From NCBI RefSeq assembly GCF_905147045.1, contig NC_065899.1:6956501-7020500 (forward strand): DNA of 64,000 nt. Direction: 5' to 3'. Position numbers and translations under genes: made by a program. Under the pieces are notes generated by a model, which worked only from the letters and a program-made list of their open reading frames with translations, was not told the DNA's origin and made no database searches. Every line of letters begins with the position of its first letter. The stretch's first letter is position 1. This document shows, in pieces, positions 33,347 through 46,649 of the stretch. This DNA comes from Nymphalis io (Eukaryota > Arthropoda > Insecta > Lepidoptera > Nymphalidae).

Positions 33347-35822
33347 AGCAAAAAATATATCAACAGATAAGAGAAGAGCGGTGGCGAATAGAAAATAGAA
33401 CTGTTCTTGAATAAGATTTAAAATTAAAGAAAAACTATATTTAAAGTTTTCAAAATGGAACAGCGAAAGACCTCATAAAACCTAAGTCTTTGTCAAAAAA
33501 TGATATTCAAACTAAGAAGATTTCCACAATGATGAGATGCGTTTAATTTTAATTAAAGTCTGAGGCATTTCAGCATTCCTCTGATTTATTCCGGCTAAGC
33601 TTAATTAAAAAATTGCCGACATTCGCTTTAAAAATATCCCACAGAGATACAGTATTAAGATTTTCACCTCTTTTGTCAGAATTTTTTTTGTTTCCTTGTT
33701 TACCTATTTGGTTTATTTATTTTAGTAATGTGATGATTGGAAAAACTAATATTTTAATCCAGTAGGCTACTATTTATAAAGATAATTGCAATAATGTCAG
33801 AAGTATAGAATAATATATACAATAAATTTTATGCAAAATATACCAATGCCGTACCAGTACCGACTACAATCAGCTTAGTCTTATAAAGCTTTTTCCTAAA
33901 ACACATTTGTGATTCTTTTCATTTCGTAGTGCATTTTTGTTATATTTACAGTTAAATATTATTTTTAAATTTTGTTGTCAAAAATTTTTCTGTGTGGGTC
34001 TGTGTGTGTATAAGTGTAAACATAATCAATGCATAGTATTGTTATTGCAATTTAAGGTACATAGCTTACTAGTTATGTTAATTTTTTTGCAAGTAAATGC
34101 TAATTTTACCTTGCAGTAAAAATATTGCAATTTATAATAAAGGTCAAAGCAGATTGACAGATTAAAATAAAAATGAAATCAATTCCAATGTGTGTATTGA
34201 CTTACTTGACTTGACTGTACTTGTGTAATAATTAACTAAATGTACTTTAAAGCCTTAGGGATGGACACAGCGAAGGTTGAAGTGCAAGTGACGCTCGGTA
34301 CATTGATAAACTTGGCTGAGGATCGATTTTGGCACCAAATAACATACCAAGCTACTTATAATTTTATTAATCAAATTATCACTTCTGTCTGTCATTGAAC
34401 ATTTTAAGCAACAACAAACAAAACCATTTTATGTACTACAAAGTGATATTTCGAACAAAATTAACTGCGTTTTAATCTCTATGATTTCAAAAATTTTGAG
34501 ATGACAATTGTCTTATAATCTAAGTATGTTTTTCTATCAAATATTCATGTAAAAAGAGAAGATTCAGAGAATACAATGAAAATAATATTATTTACTATTT
34601 CGAATATTTTTTCCCATAATAAAGCCACCCTTATTGCCAATTTTCAGCTTCGTGGAAAAATATCAATAAAACAAATGAAACACTCACCCCTCAAACAAAA
34701 ACGATTCTATCCCCAGAAGAATTGTTTCACGTTACTACAGAAATATGGTAAAAGTTGAATATAACTTTCTCAACACGATGATACAGGGTAATGAACTTTG
34801 TGGAAATTGGATGAAGTCAGACAAAAGTATAGTAAAAAGACGATCATTGGTGAGTCGGAAATGAACAATGCAACCAGAAAATATTGTTGTCGAGTCTGGT
34901 GAGACAAAGAATCGAGTTCTTTGATGAAAAGCCAAAAGACCAATCAGCCGTGAATGGCGTGTTTTCCTTAATCTCAAGATAATTAATCAATAAATACCAT
35001 CGCATGAAATTGTTTAACGAAGTATTAAGTACACCAGGATATTGTGTTAAATAAACAATTTATAATATAATTTTTATAATATAATCAATACCTTCTTGAA
35101 TCTACTTAAACTAATTATATTTCAATGCATCGCTTTTTTAATTCCGCTGATTCATCTATTTTAAGGGAATATTTCTATCAAGGCAATGAACAATTATTGC
35201 TTGCTTATAAGAATGCAAATCTCAAAGACCTGGGTTCTAGATCAATAATATATATTGGGCTTACTCCATCTAGAAATAGTAGAAGCCCGGACCTTGGACT
35301 TTGGTAGTTCTTACAATCCTTCGGTAAGGAACTAAAACTACTGATCTTGCGTTTGATCTCTCTTAGATCGTGTCCTAAGGTCACAACAAACTGAGTACAA
35401 GTCAATAGATAAAATGCATCTGTGTTCGTGCACTGTTATCCCCTGCGCTTTATATTATAATATACGGCTAATCTCAAGAATAAGCGCCTTCACTTATTTG
35501 ATTCGATTGGCTGTAGTATCAGAAATTTAGTATGAAGGACATTATAAAAGTCGTACTATAAAGAATGACAAATCAACCATCGGTAAGTAATAAAGATTGG
35601 TAGAACTTTGTTTAATTCTAAATGTACATTTATCACTTAGCTCATTTTTTATTCTACCATTTGTTTTAAGCTAATTGTATTTTAGATCTATTTCAGTTTG
35701 AAGGGTGATAATTAAGAGGTCTATTATTATTATTATTATAATTATAACCTTTTTTAAATAATTATGATATATCTAACAAACATGTGAGCTTCATTTTAAA
35801 TATTAAAGAAATTATGATTAAT
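33347..35822. other. AT-rich stretch, no gene seen
   Basis: Short frames only; none has coding character or splice support. A 45-codon ORF at 34261-34398 was considered and not accepted. Confidence 0.5.
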
Positions 35823-35823
35823 A

Positions 35824-36001
35824 ATGTCCTCCTGACCGATTTCGGCCACGGCGGCCAATCTCAAGAGAGATTAGCCAACTACGCAGGAGATATTATAGTG
35901 CACAAGTGTGTGTGCAAACACAGGTGCACAACCTGGGAATTGAACCCAGGACCTCCGGGTCTGTGGTCTAACATCATGCCACTAGACCAACGAGGCAGTC
36001 A
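35824..36001 (-). mobile_element. SINE-B, internally deleted copy
   Basis: Minus strand: tRNA-like head with perfect A box TGGTCTAGTGG (35989-35979) and B box GGTTCAATTCC (35946-35936). This is followed by a 3-prime end (AGTTGGCTAATCTCTCTTGA, then GGCCGCCGTGGCCGAAATCG) matching the copy at 44.0 kb. The roughly 170-bp middle of that copy is absent. Confidence 0.8.
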
Positions 36002-36789
36002 ATTATGGTTATATAGGATAGACACCCACAGGTTGTTTAATACCTAACCTTAATAATAATATATAACCTTATCTTTAAACGATAAAGTCAAATCGAAAAA
36101 CATCGTATGAATTTATTTACATTTATTTATATCAAATTAAATTATTTTATTATATTGAAGCTTTATTGAAGAATATTTTTAATGATGACAAACAATATAA
36201 GAATTTCGTTTTTTTATGATGCACGACGAATAAAAATACAGATTGCCATGAAAAAGTGTCAAAAAACTAGCGAAAATTTGAAACGCTGTGCAATTTTTAA
36301 CCCGACGTGTCGTGAATTTTTATTGGTCCGAATTCATACGATGTTTTACGATTTGAATTTAAAAGATAAGTTTAAGGTAAAAATCAGTCATAATGACCAA
36401 AACAACCCGTGCGTGTCTATCCGTACCGCTATCGATTATTATCTATCTATACCAATAAATATAATATAATATAATAAATGCATAATAAACTTGTATCTGT
36501 AATAATCATAATGCCTAATTAATTATCTTGCAGGTTCTTTAGTAGAATCTACATTCCGAAGATATGGTTCTGCTCATAAAACTATAAAATGACGCTTAAA
36601 ATGCACTTTTACGCTTGTACGTGAATATAGTTTACTTAAGATTATAAAATAAACTAATATTGTAATATATAATGGACTCACTTATGTCATATTTAATTAA
36701 TTTTACGAGCAATAATTTGTTTTCCAATTCATCTTTTTGTTATCATCATTGTCGTCATCGTTTATGCAACTATAATCTACTGTTAGGCA

Positions 36790-36880
36790 TTGCTCACTCC
36801 CAAGGTGCACCAATGGTAATTGGTCACCACCGCATAGACATTGGCACCGTAAGAAATGTTAACCATTCATTACATGACAA
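36790..36880 (-). repeat. Repeat C fragment
   Basis: CAATGGTAATTGGTCACCAC, GCATAGACATTGGCACCGTAAGAAATG and TTAACCATTCATTAC match the middle of repeat C in reverse. Confidence 0.6.
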
Positions 36881-36946
36881 ATTTTATTTTTATATTTAAT
36901 TATATTTTATATATATTTTTATATATATACATAATTTTATTTATTT

Positions 36947-37083
36947 AGGTACCGCTGATTTTTTAGTGGGTATTCCGATGTTCGGGGTGCACTCGGTGCC
37001 TTGGACTTCGCCGAGTCCCAAATACTCACCCACTGTTCCCGTGGAGGAAACGCGTAATGCGTTTTTCCAGCGATAAAAAAGAT
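36947..37083 (+). repeat. Repeat D copy
   Basis: TTTTTTAGTGGGTATTCCGA ... CTCACCCACTGTTCCCGTGG ... GCGTAATGCGTTTTTCCAGC followed by GATAAAAAAG. It shares its end with 14.6-14.7 kb, and its TTTTAGTGGGTA start with the GC-rich element near 53.25 kb. Probably a LINE 3-prime terminus or a SINE derived from one. Confidence 0.5.
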
Positions 37084-37137
37084 ACCACCCACTCATTACA
37101 TATTATATCATCAAACTGCAATAATTAGTATAGTTGT

Positions 37138-37330
37138 GTTCCTTGTGGAAGCGGAAGTGATTTAATGTAACTACAGATACAAGGGACATAACATCTTAGT
37201 TCCCAAGGTTGGTGGCGCATTGGTGATAAAAGCGATGGTTAACATTTCTTACAATGTCTATGGGCGTTGGTGACCACTTACCATCAGGTGGCCCATATGC
37301 TCGGCCGCCTCCCTATTCTATAAAAAGATA
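37138..37330 (+). repeat. Repeat C, 5-prime truncated
   Basis: Contains CATAACATCTTAGTTCCCAA, GGTTGGTGGCGCATTGG, CCATCAGGTGGCCCATATGC and ends CCTCCCTATTCTATAAAAAG. Confidence 0.75.
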
Positions 37331-38466
37331 AGATAATTAAAAGAAAACTAACTTTTTTATTTACAATTCGTCTTTAAAGTGATGGTCAGTTCGTTCCTTT
37401 ATACCTTTAATCTTCGAAGTACCAGCCCTACAGTTATTATTAATTATTAAAACATCGCATGTGACCAGCTAACGATCGATTGTACTTAAATTTTACTAAC
37501 TTCAATAATTGCAATTAATTACAGAAATTCATCGCAATACTTTCATTAAATAAATAATACTGATTATTATGATACGGGGTAGCAAGTGGTCTTCTTAGAA
37601 TGTAAACCTTCTTTATTTTTTATTAAATGTGTTTAAAAATTTTATATTCATAAATTGAATACAAACAATTTTAATAAACTATTTGTCAAAAAAATCCTGC
37701 TTATAATAAAAGGAAATATTATTGTTTAAAATTGTAGGTATTTTTCATAGAAAAGAAAATGCTTAAATAAACCTAGCGTTAAAAATCCCCCACTGGTGAA
37801 AATCTTTAATATTAATAAGCTTGGGGAGTTATCTACTAAACAACTCCATAATAGAATGGTGGTTTTTCAAAAGTGTTTCTAAAAGCCTACTTGATTAAAG
37901 TATATATTGATTTGATATTTACATTCTCAACAAAAACAATTGACAAACTGGTTTTTTTCTACTCCACCAACACAGAATAAAATTTAACGATTTTTATTAA
38001 AGGTTCATTCACTCGAAACAATAACTCAAGTTATCTATTCCATTATCAGAACTCCCATACATTTCACTACACGATATAGATATATGGCAAAACCATGAAT
38101 CAATGGGAAAGCCGTGTCATGAATCATTGAAGAACTGGTCGATGCAGTCTGCACGCGACGTGCTATTGAACTTTACCGTGAAACTATTGCCATTATGTAC
38201 CAGCTGTTGGAATATTAATGGATTTAATGCTATGTGTTAGTTAATATGCAACATTCATTTCTCGAAATTCGAAGATAACAATGTGGTTTTCGTTGGTGCG
38301 GAAAGATTTGTGAAGCATGTTTAATATGACATTGTATAATTGGAGTCGGCGTCCTGTCTGCTTGACTGCTTCTGTTAAAATAATAGTTGAAGCGGTAGTT
38401 GTATATTATTAGAAATAATTGATAATACAAGTTTTTTCTAATATTATATATGAAGAACGTCAACTA
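37331..38466. other. AT-rich stretch, no gene seen
   Basis: No exon or repeat recognised. Confidence 0.5.
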
Positions 38467-40410
38467 CATTTTTTTTTATATGCCCCGGGATGGCAAATGA
38501 CTCTACTCCACCTATTGGTAAGTGGTAGTAGAGTCCAAACGCGACGACGGCCAGTACAGTCGGGAAGAATGTTCTGTACTAGCCGTCCCCGCCTTGCCGG
38601 CCCGCAAGGTGCCTCTTCACGTCTCGTTTGAAGGAACTTGGGTTGTAAGAGGAGGGAAACACGTGAGCTGGTAAGGAATTCCATTCTTTGGTAGTGCGAC
38701 AAAGAAAGGAGTTGCCAAATTTCTTTGTGCGCGATGGAATTGATGTCACAGTTAGGCGGTGACATCGAGAACCAGCTCGCGTGGACTTAAGAAGGAAGGG
38801 GGAAGCAGGAATTAGAGAGAATAATTCCTCAGAGCACTCGCCGTGATACAGTCGATAGAAAGCGCTCAGTGCTGCTATCTCGCGACGCAATTGTAAAGGT
38901 TCAAGGGTGTTTGTGACCTTTACGTCGCCAATAATGCGTACTGCACGTCGCTGCAACCGGTCCAAGGCCTCCAGTAGGTACTTAGCGGAGCCATCCCAAA
39001 GGTGCGAGCAATATTCAACGCAAGACCGTACCTGTGTTTTGTATAACAGGCACAGTTGTTGTGGCGTGAAAAAACGCCGCACCTTGTTCAGAACTCCGAG
39101 TTTCCGTGAAGCTGTTTTTATATAGCCTCGATGTAATCCCTTGGACTAAGGTCGCAGCGAACGTCCATCCCCAGCATGGCGATTTTGCTTTGTATCATCA
39201 GCGGTGTGCCACAGAGGGAGGGAGGAGGGTAAAATGGTGACTTTTTCGCCGTGAGAGCGCATACCTGTGTTTTCTTGGCATTAAACTCAACAAGATTATC
39301 AGACCCCCATTTGGCGATGAGCTCTAACGTCCTATCGAGTTCAATGACAAGATTCTCCCGCCTCTCCTCAGTTTCCGCCCGCCCAGCCACTGCGCGTCCG
39401 TGGTATCCACCATGCACTGTACTATCATCTGCATAGCAATGTATGTTCCCAAAAGAGAGCATATCATTGATATGCAAAAGAAAGAGTGTGGGAGATAGCA
39501 CAGATCCCTGGGTGACCCCAGCATTCACTACATAGAATTGTGAAGCGCAACGATCTACTAAAACACGAAGACTACGCTTGTGTAGGAAGCTGGCAATCCA
39601 GGTGCATAGCTGAGCAGGCAGACCATATGCCGGTAGCTTGGAGAGAAGACTTCTGTGCCAGACCCTGTCGAAAGCCTTGGAGATATCGAGGCTGACAGCC
39701 AACGATTCTACATGCTTGTCGATAGCTTCACCCCAGATGTGTGTTACGTACGCTAGAAGATCACCTGTGGACCGTTTTGGTCGAAACCCGTACTGACGAT
39801 CATTAATCAGACAGTGATCTTCTAGGTAATGGATCAGTTGGTTGTTTAGAATCCGTTCCATCACCTTACAAAGTACTGAGGTGATAGCTATTGGTCGATA
39901 ATTTGCCGGGTCAGACCGATCCCCTTTTTTGGGAACCGCTTGCACATTAGCTCTTCTCCAAGCCTCCGGCACACATCCCGAAGAGAGAGAAAGTTGGAAC
40001 AGGCGCGTTAACACAGGAAACAGCTCCGCCGCGCACTTCTTCAGCACAATGACTGGTATTCCATCGGGACCGCTAGCTTTCCATATATCAAGTGATTGTA
40101 GCTCCGCACGCACATCACGTTGCCTGATTTTGATGTCAGGCATCGTGTGGCCACATGAAGGTATTGTTGGTGGCTGCGCACTGCAATCATCGATTACAGA
40201 GTTGTCGGCAAAGAGTTTAGCCAGGAGGTCGGCTTTCTTCTGCGGACTGTGAGCTAGCGATCCGTCCGGATTTCTGAGTGGTGGCAGCGAAAGTTGGCAG
40301 AAATTGTTTTGCACAGACTTGGTCAGACGCCAGAAGCTACGGGAGCCCCTAGGATGCGAAATAAGGTCATGACCAATCTGTACAATGCGCATGAGTATAC
40401 ATACATACAA
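38467..40410 (-). mobile_element. 5-prime truncated jockey/CR1-like LINE
   Basis: Minus-strand LINE remnant with RT, a C-terminal region, a roughly 110-bp 3-prime UTR and an A-run (38467-38477). The 5-prime end is lost inside the region just before RT; no endonuclease is present. One 2-bp insertion interrupts the ORF. The boundary at 40.4 kb is approximate, and no target-site duplication was identified. Confidence 0.85.
38579..40400 (-). pseudogene. LINE reverse transcriptase, frameshifted
   Basis: The first part (39118-40400) has the RT blocks KASGPDGIPVIVLKKCA, NYRPIAITSVLCKVMERI, QYGFRPKRST, SLDISKAFDRVWH, TQGSVLSPTLF and the catalytic YADDS (YADD at 39436-39425). At about 39115 an extra TA dinucleotide shifts the frame and creates a stop. 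The frame resumes at 38579-39082 with the C-terminal region (LYKTQVRSCVEYCSHLW, WNSLPAHVFPSSYNPSSFK). The active site is intact but the endonuclease is missing and the frame is broken. Clade assignment (jockey vs CR1/Daphne-like) is uncertain. Confidence 0.85.
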
Positions 40411-42582
40411 TGTACATGAGTTTGTGTATGGTCTATTCGAAAAAGTCTTTTACTAATTGAAAGATACATTATCACAGATAAACATAGGTTATATATGATG
40501 CGTATAAATATAAAGTTAGCTGAAGTCATAATGATATTTGTTGACAAAGCCGGAAGAAATCGTGCATCTTAATAGCTTCTATGGCGTGCACTATTTGAAA
40601 AGTTAAAGTTGCATGAAAATAAAGAATAGGTGCTTTTTTCATCATATTAATCTAATCTAAATAAAGCCCGCAATAGCATCTAGCTATCTTATATAGATAA
40701 TTTACCTAAACAATTTTATTTTAAAAAAAGGAAAAAAAAATACAACTGTACTGCTGTTTAATTTAATTATAACAAATTTAAATCCTTGTCAAAATAAATT
40801 AATATTATGTCTTAGCCCTCAGTGCTGTACGAGCGAATAGATCGGTCGGCGAATGATTATATTATATGTCATTAATTAAAAAATAACGATATAAAATGCG
40901 TATTTTAGTAGTACGAAGTCAGGACGGGCAGCTATTAAAATATATTATGTATCTAATCTACAATATATAAAGTATTAAAATGCCTTCGTAAATGTCTAAA
41001 ATGTAATTATCAATGTTCAAATAAATTGAATGTATTTAATAATTTATATGTCTCGATTACATTGGTAATATTCAAGTTTTTCAAATTTGTTTGTAATTAA
41101 AAAAATGATTAATTTAATCAACTCTTTAGCTAACAAGCCAAGAGAAAGACTAAACAGATGATCGTGAGCAAAAAGGAAACAAAACAGGAGTGTCGACGGA
41201 AAAAGACAAATAAAAGAATAAGTTGCGTTGATCAGCAATGATATTCGATAACTCACTTTGTATCTCACTCGCGAGATATTGAAAATCGACTTAAGATGAC
41301 GGTATTTTGATACATGATCCTTTTTAATGTTATTCTTATTACAGTCAATACCGCATATCACTTTCTGATGTTCCATGACCGTGTTCTGCGGTTAGTTTCA
41401 ATTTATTTCTTATAGAATAGATCTACAATAATAAATGAATGAGGGCGAGTGAAAGGTGGTAATTTATTTCAATAGGAAGAAGGCAAATGCTCAGACAATC
41501 TAACGGACAGCGATCATTTCCGCCTCTTACTTCCAGTTTCTGAAACGCTGATCAAAGTCAATTGAACTAATTTAGCTTTATTCGGATTGGTTGGTGGCAA
41601 TCGATAACGCAATAAGCGACCAATGAGCGTTTAGAATAAGGCTAAATTTGTTAAGCTGACCTTGATCAACGTTTCGAAAACAGTATATTAGAGTATTCGG
41701 AGTTTTTTATGAAAATAAAACCGTTATGATTGAAAAACAAATTGTTACTAAAACAAAATTTACATCCACCTATTGCTTAAGCTTTGTGTTATGCCTTGTA
41801 TAAGTAAAACAGCTTTTGTTCTTTCAATTTTGCATCGCCAGTCGTTTTTAAAAGACAAAAAATAATATAAAAAGTTTTACGTTAAATAACGAGTGCTCTA
41901 AGCGATATAATGCGCGGTAATATCATAAATAACTTTCTGAAGCTTTCAGGAGCTTTTAAAGCAGCTATTTACGAAAGTTTGTAAAATAATATAGCTTTTA
42001 CGAAAGTTCACACATTACTTTTATAAGATTAATTTCTTTTGACGCGTGATTGAATGTTAAGAGCAGCATTGTGAGCTCTTCTCAGTATCTTGAAATGTAT
42101 TAAGGCAGTGTGTTAACAATGGTACTTTATACATTTATTTAAAAGGCCACCAACAAAGCACACATTGAAACTAATGTGATATAGGTACATAATAATTTTT
42201 GTACACGATTGAATAGTGCCTCAATCACAGGTGACACCGCATTCGCATTAATACTGGCAATAAAAAAACTAATTAGGCAAGATTAATATTAAGTAGCTAA
42301 AGCAAAAATTTTCAGTAATATGTTATGTACATAACGAACTTTTAACAATTGCAAAAAAATATATATATAATTTTCTTAAATTTAAATAGAGAGTCAGCTA
42401 ATGCTCCAATATTACAAGTATTCGATAAAGTATTGTAGGACCTAACAATTCTAATACAGTTTGAAATATACAAAAATATAATATATTTTCATAAAATTTA
42501 ATTATACAGAATTAACAAATCTTTAAGGAGGCCGCCGCCTTTCTATCGCTAGTCCATTATAGGCATATATGCATTTGCTAAA
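40411..42582. other. AT-rich stretch, no gene seen
   Basis: A minus-strand open frame at 41044-41376 (110 codons) is Leu/Phe/Ile-rich with no family resemblance and no splice support. Nothing else is recognised. Confidence 0.5.
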
Positions 42583-42879
42583 AAGCCGAGATGGCCCAGT
42601 TGTTAGAATGCAAAAATCTTAACCGATAATCGTGGGTTCAATCCGGGCAAGCACCACTGAATATTCGTGTGCTTAATTAGTATTTATATTCGTCTCGTGC
42701 TTGATGGTGAAGAAAACACATCGTGAGATGACCTGCATGTGCCTAATTACACTGAAATTCCACCACATGTGTTTTCCACCAAACTGCAATGGAAGCAGCG
42801 TTAATAGCAGAATAATAAGCTCAAAACCTTTTCCTCAAAAAGGAGAGGAGGCCTTAGCCCAGCAGTGAGACATTAGCAT
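42583..42879 (+). mobile_element. SINE-A, full length but diverged
   Basis: Starts AAGCCGAGATGGCCCAGTTG, B-box region GGGTTCAATCCGGGCAAGCA, body, and ends GGAGGCCTTAGCCCAGCAGT followed by GAGACATTAGCA. It lacks the exact duplications seen at 25.6 and 53.4 kb, so is probably older. Confidence 0.8.
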
Positions 42880-43946
42880 AAAAATTTCCTTAGTCGGCTT
42901 ATACCACATCCAAAAATTAGATGGGTGGTGGTAGAGTGAAACATACTCTGTTGGACTCAAACAGAAACGTGATCATTTCATGTATAGATTAATATCAACT
43001 CAACAGATAAATAAACCAAACTACACAAAAAAGCAATGACTCGAATGAACGTTTCGGTAAATTATCGGTACAAAAATCATTGACTATCAATTAAAAGTAA
43101 TAAAATATAAACGCATCGAACTTAAAATATCCTCTTTTTGTTTTCGTCCATTAAAAAATTATATTTTTAACAAAATACCAAGATATAATGTAATAATTCG
43201 AACAAAATTAATTATATAACTCATTTAAATAGTCATGTGCGTAAACCTCTAGTCATAAATATATAATTATTAGTTCATAAATAAAAAATATCGTCAGAAT
43301 AATTACAGATTTCAATTATTACCGAGGCAATTAAAACGTTTTAATGATAATATTATAATAATGCTGCTGTTTGTTTTGCTATAGTTCTAAATAGAAATAG
43401 ACGACAAATGAGACCTACTAACGAGATTTATTTTCACTACGCTATCGCATTGCTCATCATTATAAATCAGACTTGGTCATTTTTTTTTTCATGGCGATCG
43501 TCGTACAAGTCATACATTATATAACACTTTTAAATATAAGCTTTACCAAAAACATATAAATAATAAATAAATAAAACAAAATCAGAATTGAATTCATGGT
43601 ATTGATATTAATACTCAGAGAAGTTCGATATTTATGTATCTAAAAAATACACTTGACACTTGAAATGAAAACAACAAAACAAAAACAGTATTATAATTCT
43701 GACACAAAGTAATAATAAGAAAACAATTTCTCCAACGCCTACAGTTCATTTCCATCCAATATTTCTCTTGCCTACAGTAATGTCACTCACTTGATTGCTC
43801 ATCAACAAGGTTGACACGGTTTTATTTTTCCAATACATCTCCCTCTCCTTACCTCAAATATTCAAATTGATTTTGTTGAGAAAATAATGACGACAATAAT
43901 TTCGGATACCATTTTAATGCTTAGTATTGTCTACTTTAGGTTTGTC
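42880..43946. other. AT-rich stretch, no gene seen
   Basis: No exon or repeat recognised. Confidence 0.5.
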
Positions 43947-43957
43947 ATTTATTATAA

Positions 43958-44330
43958 TTAATTAATAAAACTGTCTCGTTGGTCTAGTGGCTTGATGTAA
44001 GGCCGCAGACCCGGAGGTCCTGGGTTCAATTCCCAGGTCAGGCCAAGTTATTGGGTTTTTCTGTCAGAAAATTCGCAATAGCAGCCCGGAGTTTGAAAGT
44101 TGGAAATGTGTAGAATCCCGTGCCTCGGAAAGCACGTAAAGCTTTTGGTCCTGCGCCTGAACTCTTTCCGGTCATGTCGGATTGCCATCCCATCGGATTA
44201 TGAGAGTTTGGGAACAGAGAGTGCACCTGTGTTTGCGCACAAACTTGTTGTGTATAATATGTCCTGCACAGTTGGCTAATCTCTCTTGAGATTGGCCGCC
44301 GTGGCCAAAATCGTTCTGGAGGACGTTATT
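43958..44330 (+). mobile_element. SINE-B, full length, with 11-bp target-site duplication
   Basis: Flanked by ATTTATTATAA at 43947-43957 and 44331-44341. The tRNA-like head has a perfect A box TGGTCTAGTGG (43980-43990) and B box GGTTCAATTCC (44023-44033). The body includes AGCAGCCCGGAGTTTGAAAG and CCATCCCATCGGATTATGAG, and the end reads AGTTGGCTAATCTCTCTTGA ... GGAGGACGTTATT. The intact Pol III promoter suggests it could still be transcribed (inference). Confidence 0.85.
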
Positions 44331-44341
44331 ATTTATTATAA

Positions 44342-46070
44342 GCTGTAACATGTCTGTACGTATAACGTTTTAGAAAATAAAATCTCGTGAACATTACTAT
44401 CAATCAAGTATTTTTTTTTTTATATTTTATCTAATGTCACGTCAAGTGGTTAAATTAACCAATTCTGATTTCGTTATTATAGTAGCCATATTGTTACCAA
44501 AATTAATATGTTTTAAATTAATTATTATTTTTTCATGAGTATAATTTACTAGCTCAACAAATTTAAATTGAATTATGATTCTTGAGATTCAGAAAAGAAA
44601 AATTATCTGTAAGAATAGATACATATATCATTCTCGAAGATTAGTTTCCAATATTTACAAGTACAATTCGACATATATGTGCGAATCCGGGTTCATTTGT
44701 TAGTTTAAGACAACACATTTATAAAACCTCTCTAATATATCACCCTCCGCCATTATCTAGATATTATTCTAAGGTGTAACACGCAACGGCACTTAGCTGA
44801 TTGTTTGTTATCTTATCTCTGTTATGGAACATCATTTTCTATGGGGTCGTTAAACTGTTATTAGGCATATTTACCATTGAAATGGACTGGGGCTGTTTAC
44901 ATTGAAAATAACCCATGAAAGCATCGATTTTGCATAACGTTGTGGATATTAGATTAAATCGCTCCAAATTGCAAATGTGTAGAAAGAACAATTAAATTTT
45001 ATTTGAGTTTAATTTGAATTTCATTAATATGTTAATAGTGTTTTGAATTAAAATCGACGATTTTTTATGATTAATTTAAATTTGAAATATTCCTCACGTG
45101 TTTTTTCATGTTTTGTCACGAATGTTATAATTACATTTTATAAAGCAAATAAACAAGTTATGAGAATTTCGTTAATCTATTTCATATAAATTAAATGTAA
45201 TTACACAATGATTTGTTTACGTAGTTTACTCAGTGACGCCAAGTTAACAATTGAATGAAATCAGCAGAGGGTAGATGTAATTATGTGGAATATAATTACA
45301 GTCACACGCGACGGCATACATATATATGTAAGAAACGACATCAGTAAATATATTTCGATCGTCGATGTTTAACAATTATATTGTTTTAGTTTTATTACGA
45401 ATGTTTTTAGAATTTCATATGGTATAATTAATTAAACACGCAATTAAATATAACTCGGTACAAAGCGATTTTTCGTAGAATTACAAGATAAATAGTACTG
45501 TAAGACTATTCGCGGACAATTCTCACATTTCAACTTTTGGCCGCAAACCAAAATGTTCCAGGCTCTCCAAATTTTGGTTTATAGTTTCACAGGGACGAAC
45601 GTCGAAATTTAGTTTTAAAAAACACTATGACAAATGAATAACGACTACCAAAACAAAAATACATGCCTGTAAAATCTTGGGAGTATTGTTAGAATTTTAA
45701 TACGCATGCGTTGACTTCTTAATTAGGCTGGTTGTATTTTAAATGGTTTGGTTCGGTAACTTTTTCGAGTTCTAGAGAATATTTATTTGACTTCGACTAA
45801 GCACCAATTAAAACATTAATTTCCATCAGACAATATTGATAAAAATCCGTACATATAAAATCCTTCCTTTGTGAAAAGAAAATTCTTTGTGCAATTACTA
45901 AGTAATTTACTAACATGCCTAGTATATATTAAAATATATATTTATTCTGAAAAAAAAAATCTTTTCAAACCCTTTCTTTTCGAGGGGTTTGTAAACATTT
46001 CATGTCATGCACAGCAAGATAAAGAAGTGCGAGTATGTATATATGTATAATTATGTAAATTACAGTAAAG
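44342..46070. other. AT-rich stretch, no gene seen
   Basis: No supported exon or repeat. Confidence 0.5.
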
Positions 46071-46184
46071 CAGCGTGGTAGCTTTAAGCTAGGGCACCTT
46101 TTTCTTTAAAAAGGCCTGTGTTTTAATATTAATAATAATATTTGTGAGCTACATCAGCCACGGTCTAGTTAAAATAAAAGGATA

Positions 46185-46270
46185 ATCTATTAGCTTCAAG
46201 GGGCGGCTCCCATTACTGATCGCGGCACACTTGGAACTACGCCAACACCATGTCCACTAGTATGGACATA
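46185..46270 (+). repeat. Repeat E, copy 1
   Basis: ATTAGCTTCAAGGGGCGGCT ... CTGATCGCGGCACACTTGGAACTACGCCAACACC. Homologous to copy 2 at 46.95 kb (ATTAACTTCAAAGGCGATG ... CAGACTGCGGCACGCTTGG); the palindrome is degraded in this copy. Confidence 0.6.
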
Positions 46271-46649
46271 CGTACATATTAGATGTTATGATATACAAGT
46301 ATTAAATTATCTTTATCATGTAAGTAGAATAAGTTAATTGCATGTCTTTGTATGACTATTTTTTTAACTATCCTTCCTGTATTGTCCGAGTACTTAGACT
46401 ACTTCCTGATATTGATAGAATGAAAACAGATAGACCAATTGGAATTGAAACATGATATTTTAAATTTTAATTGTTTAGGTATAAGAAATTTTACGTTTAC
46501 TTTATGACAGATACTTAATGTATTAGTGCCTACAGCTAATGTCCTCATACCGCTCAACTACTAAATAATTTACCAGATCAATAATATTAATGAATGCTTT
46601 GTCTGCTTCGTTGATTCAGTAACTTACCCTAGTTACTAAAAGGCGTAGA

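Noticed and set aside
34261..34398. 45-codon plus-strand ORF
   Set aside because: Slightly richer in GC at its start, but short and without homology or splice context.
36182..36469. 95-codon plus-strand frame
   Set aside because: No family resemblance, no splice or promoter support, AT-rich composition like other chance frames.
41044..41376. 110-codon minus-strand frame
   Set aside because: Composition is Leu/Phe/Ile/Lys-rich low-complexity typical of AT-rich chance frames; no motif.
43971..44044. tRNA gene
   Set aside because: The sequence has good A and B boxes but is the head of a SINE with a continuing body, a repeat tail and flanking duplications, and it recurs at 35.9 kb.
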